A stretch of 64,000 nucleotides of DNA from Pseudonocardia autotrophica. Lineage in GTDB: Bacteria > Actinomycetota > Actinomycetes > Mycobacteriales > Pseudonocardiaceae. This document shows positions 62,707 through 64,000 of the stretch, in pieces (the first letter of the stretch is position 1; the number at the start of each line of letters is the position of its first letter). The stretch lies in NCBI RefSeq assembly GCF_000717175.1, contig NZ_JNYD01000022.1, positions 124,001 through 188,000 of the forward strand. The letters run 5' to 3'. The translations under genes were made by a program, and so were the position numbers. Below the pieces are notes generated by a model, which made no database searches, was not told the DNA's origin, and saw nothing but the letters and a program-made list of their open reading frames with translations.

Positions 62707-63102
62707 TCAGGTGGCCTCGAGGGCCTGCTCGACGGTGTCGTGGATGTCGAACATCGGGACCAGCCCCGCGATCGAGAGCGGACGCAGCACACGGCGGCCC
62801 GTGCAGGCGAGCCGGAGCTCCACCCCGGCCTGGTGTGCGGCCTCCCGCACCTCGATCAGGACCGCGAGACCGCTGGTGCCGAGGAAGGTGACGCCGTCGA
62901 GCGCCAGCACGACGAGCTGGGCGCCGTCGGACAGCTGACCGAGCACGACCGAGCGCAGCTGCGGGGAGGTCAGCATGTCGACCTCGCCGCCGACCTCGAC
63001 GACGACCTGCCCGTCGCCCGCGGGCCGCGTGGAGACGGTGATCTGGTCGTCCGACTCGCCGCGGCGGACCGCGGCGCCGGAGGCGTCGTGCGTGTGCTGC
63101 AT
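62707..63102 (-). CDS. STAS-domain anti-sigma factor antagonist
   Basis: A 131-residue STAS protein (VVVEVGGEVDMLTSPQLRSV; VLALDGVTFLGTSGLAVLIE, with the acceptor serine in GTSG). A second possible partner of the RsbW-like kinase and the PP2C phosphatase 4 kb away. The 277 bp between it and whiB holds the whiB promoter; I see no gene there. Confidence 0.9.
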   Translation of the reverse strand: MQHTHDASGAAVRRGESDDQITVSTRPAGDGQVVVEVGGEVDMLTSPQLRSVVLGQLSDGAQLVVLALDGVTFLGTSGLAVLIEVREAAHQAGVELRLACTGRRVLRPLSIAGLVPMFDIHDTVEQALEAT

Positions 63103-63211
63103 TGGCGGAACGGTAAGGGCTGCCGGACCTCACTGCCACTCGGAGCGCGACCCCTGTGGCCCGCGCCTGAAGGCGGCGCGGCGAGCGGTCCCCGAGGGGC
63201 GGTGAGAGCGC

Positions 63212-64000
63212 TCAGCGGAGCTCGTGGTGGCTGTCGTCGGGGCGCCGGGTGTGCCCGGTCCGGCCGAGCAGCTCGAGCAGCGGGACGGCGACGCGGCGGC
63301 TGGTCCCGAGCGCCTGCCGCGCCTCGCTGAGCGTGAACACCGGGCCGATGGTCCGCAGCACCTCGACCGCACGCTCCGGCGCGTCCGGCAGCAGCACCAA
63401 GCCGCGCGCGAGCTCCACCAGCTCGCCCGCCCGCACGAGCGCCGCGAGCTCCTTCGTGCCGAGGCCGAGCTGCGCGAGCCGGTCCGCGTCGGGGGCCGCG
63501 AAGGGGTCGCCCGCGAGGTCGCGGCGGAGGGTCGCGAGCGCCTCCCGGACCGCGGCCGGGAGGGCGTGGGCCCGGTCGAGCCGGACGCGGCCGTCGCGCA
63601 GCACGAGCGGGACCCCGCCGCCGTCGTCCGGCCTCGACGCGGCGGCGAGGACCGCGGGCAGCAGCGCGGCGTCGGGCAGGTCGGCGGCACGGCGGGCGGC
63701 CTCCGTCGTGAGCCCCGGGTCGAGCGGCTCGGCGGCGTCGTGCGCCTCGACGGCCGCGGCGAGGGCGGCGACCGCCCGGACGGCACGCGCGGGGTCGACC
63801 AGCCAGCCGTGGGCCGCGGGCACGCGGAGAGCCGCGACCTCCGCGGGTGGCACCCCCATCGCGACCAGGTCCGCGGCCCGCACGACGCCGCGCCGGGCCA
63901 CCTCCCCGGCCGCGGTGCCGAAGCCGGGGGCGGCGAGCTCGTCCGCCCGGCGCCGGGCGGCGCCGCGCCGGGCCAGCGCGGGCGGCCGGACGTCCAGGAC
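63212..64000 (-). CDS. selB: Selenocysteine-specific elongation factor SelB, C-terminal part
   Basis: The frame is open from the window edge to the stop at 63212 and encodes the C-terminal winged-helix repeats of SelB: AAPGFGTAAGEVARRGVVRA, LAGDPFAAPDADRLAQLG and the last repeat FTLSEARQALGTSRRVAVPL then LLGRTGHTRRPDDSHHELR. This region binds the SECIS RNA. The GTPase domains lie outside. It implies that the organism makes selenoproteins; formate dehydrogenase is the usual one. Confidence 0.85.
   Translation of the reverse strand, partial: VLDVRPPALARRGAARRRADELAAPGFGTAAGEVARRGVVRAADLVAMGVPPAEVAALRVPAAHGWLVDPARAVRAVAALAAAVEAHDAAEPLDPGLTTEAARRAADLPDAALLPAVLAAASRPDDGGGVPLVLRDGRVRLDRAHALPAAVREALATLRRDLAGDPFAAPDADRLAQLGLGTKELAALVRAGELVELARGLVLLPDAPERAVEVLRTIGPVFTLSEARQALGTSRRVAVPLLELLGRTGHTRRPDDSHHELR

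Overview
The window is high-GC actinobacterial chromosome. Many genes start with GTG, many neighbours overlap at GTGA or ATGA junctions, and many starts lie 5-10 nt after a -10-like hexamer (leaderless transcripts). A WhiB3-like regulator, CysO/Mec/CysM, DUF3558/PE-type/PPE-type proteins and SigB-type partner switching point to Pseudonocardiales, most likely Pseudonocardia or a close relative. This assignment rests on gene content only.

Layout. 1-5.1 kb: a catabolic cluster (CaiB/BaiF CoA-transferase, frameshifted AraC regulator, aldehyde dehydrogenase, flavin-dependent monooxygenase). 5.18-5.95 kb: eight tandem copies of a 103-bp unit. 6-13 kb: DUF5313 protein, O-antigen-ligase-like membrane protein, serine hydrolase, methyltransferase, GH13 glucosidase with a divergent LacI regulator. 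13.1-14.05 kb: MFS-transporter remnant and a second repeat array. 14-16.2 kb: copper P-type ATPase. 16.3-19.4 kb: ethanolamine ammonia-lyase genes (eutB, a 57-codon gene, eutC) behind a wrecked permease gene. 19.4-28 kb: regulators, SDR, macrolide-type glycosyltransferase with a leader ORF and hairpin, ECF sigma factor with a VOC protein, hydrolase, hydroxyacid dehydrogenase, benzoate-type CoA ligase. 28-40.8 kb: MoxR-VWA fusion, PIG-L deacetylase, FetB permease, ctaD-serB-pth2, dinG, thioesterase, methyltransferase, AraC regulator. 40.8-43.6 kb: pncB-pncA, clpS, DUF2017. 43.6-45.9 kb: PE-like, DUF3558 lipoprotein and PPE-like genes, partly of lower GC. 45.9-52.3 kb: mec-cysO-cysM, rhomboid protease, murI, membrane proteins, MBL phosphodiesterase, rph, rdgB. 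52.4-55.5 kb: pcaC, a third repeat family, TVP38 protein, an HNH endonuclease gene whose 3' end runs into a tRNA-like structure, bcp, DUF3618. 55.6-64 kb: ferredoxin reductase, SigB-type sigma factor, RsbW-like kinase, STAS proteins, a LOV-GAF-PP2C phosphatase, whiB3-like gene and the 3' part of selB.

Two modules stand out. First, the HNH gene ends inside a near-perfect tRNA fold whose anticodon loop is abnormal; the HNH stop codon is formed by tRNA positions 8-10, so RNase P processing and HNH expression should exclude each other. Second, a divergent pair of operons forms a complete partner-switching circuit (LOV-GAF-PP2C, STAS, RsbW, SigB) that is predicted to respond to blue light.

The three intergenic repeat families differ in sequence but share one design: GATC-capped elements of about 60-67 bp with an internal hairpin. 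Several genes are broken. Three of the breaks (AraC, DUF1905, MFS remnant) sit at C/G homopolymers and could be sequencing errors; the permease break includes a true internal deletion.
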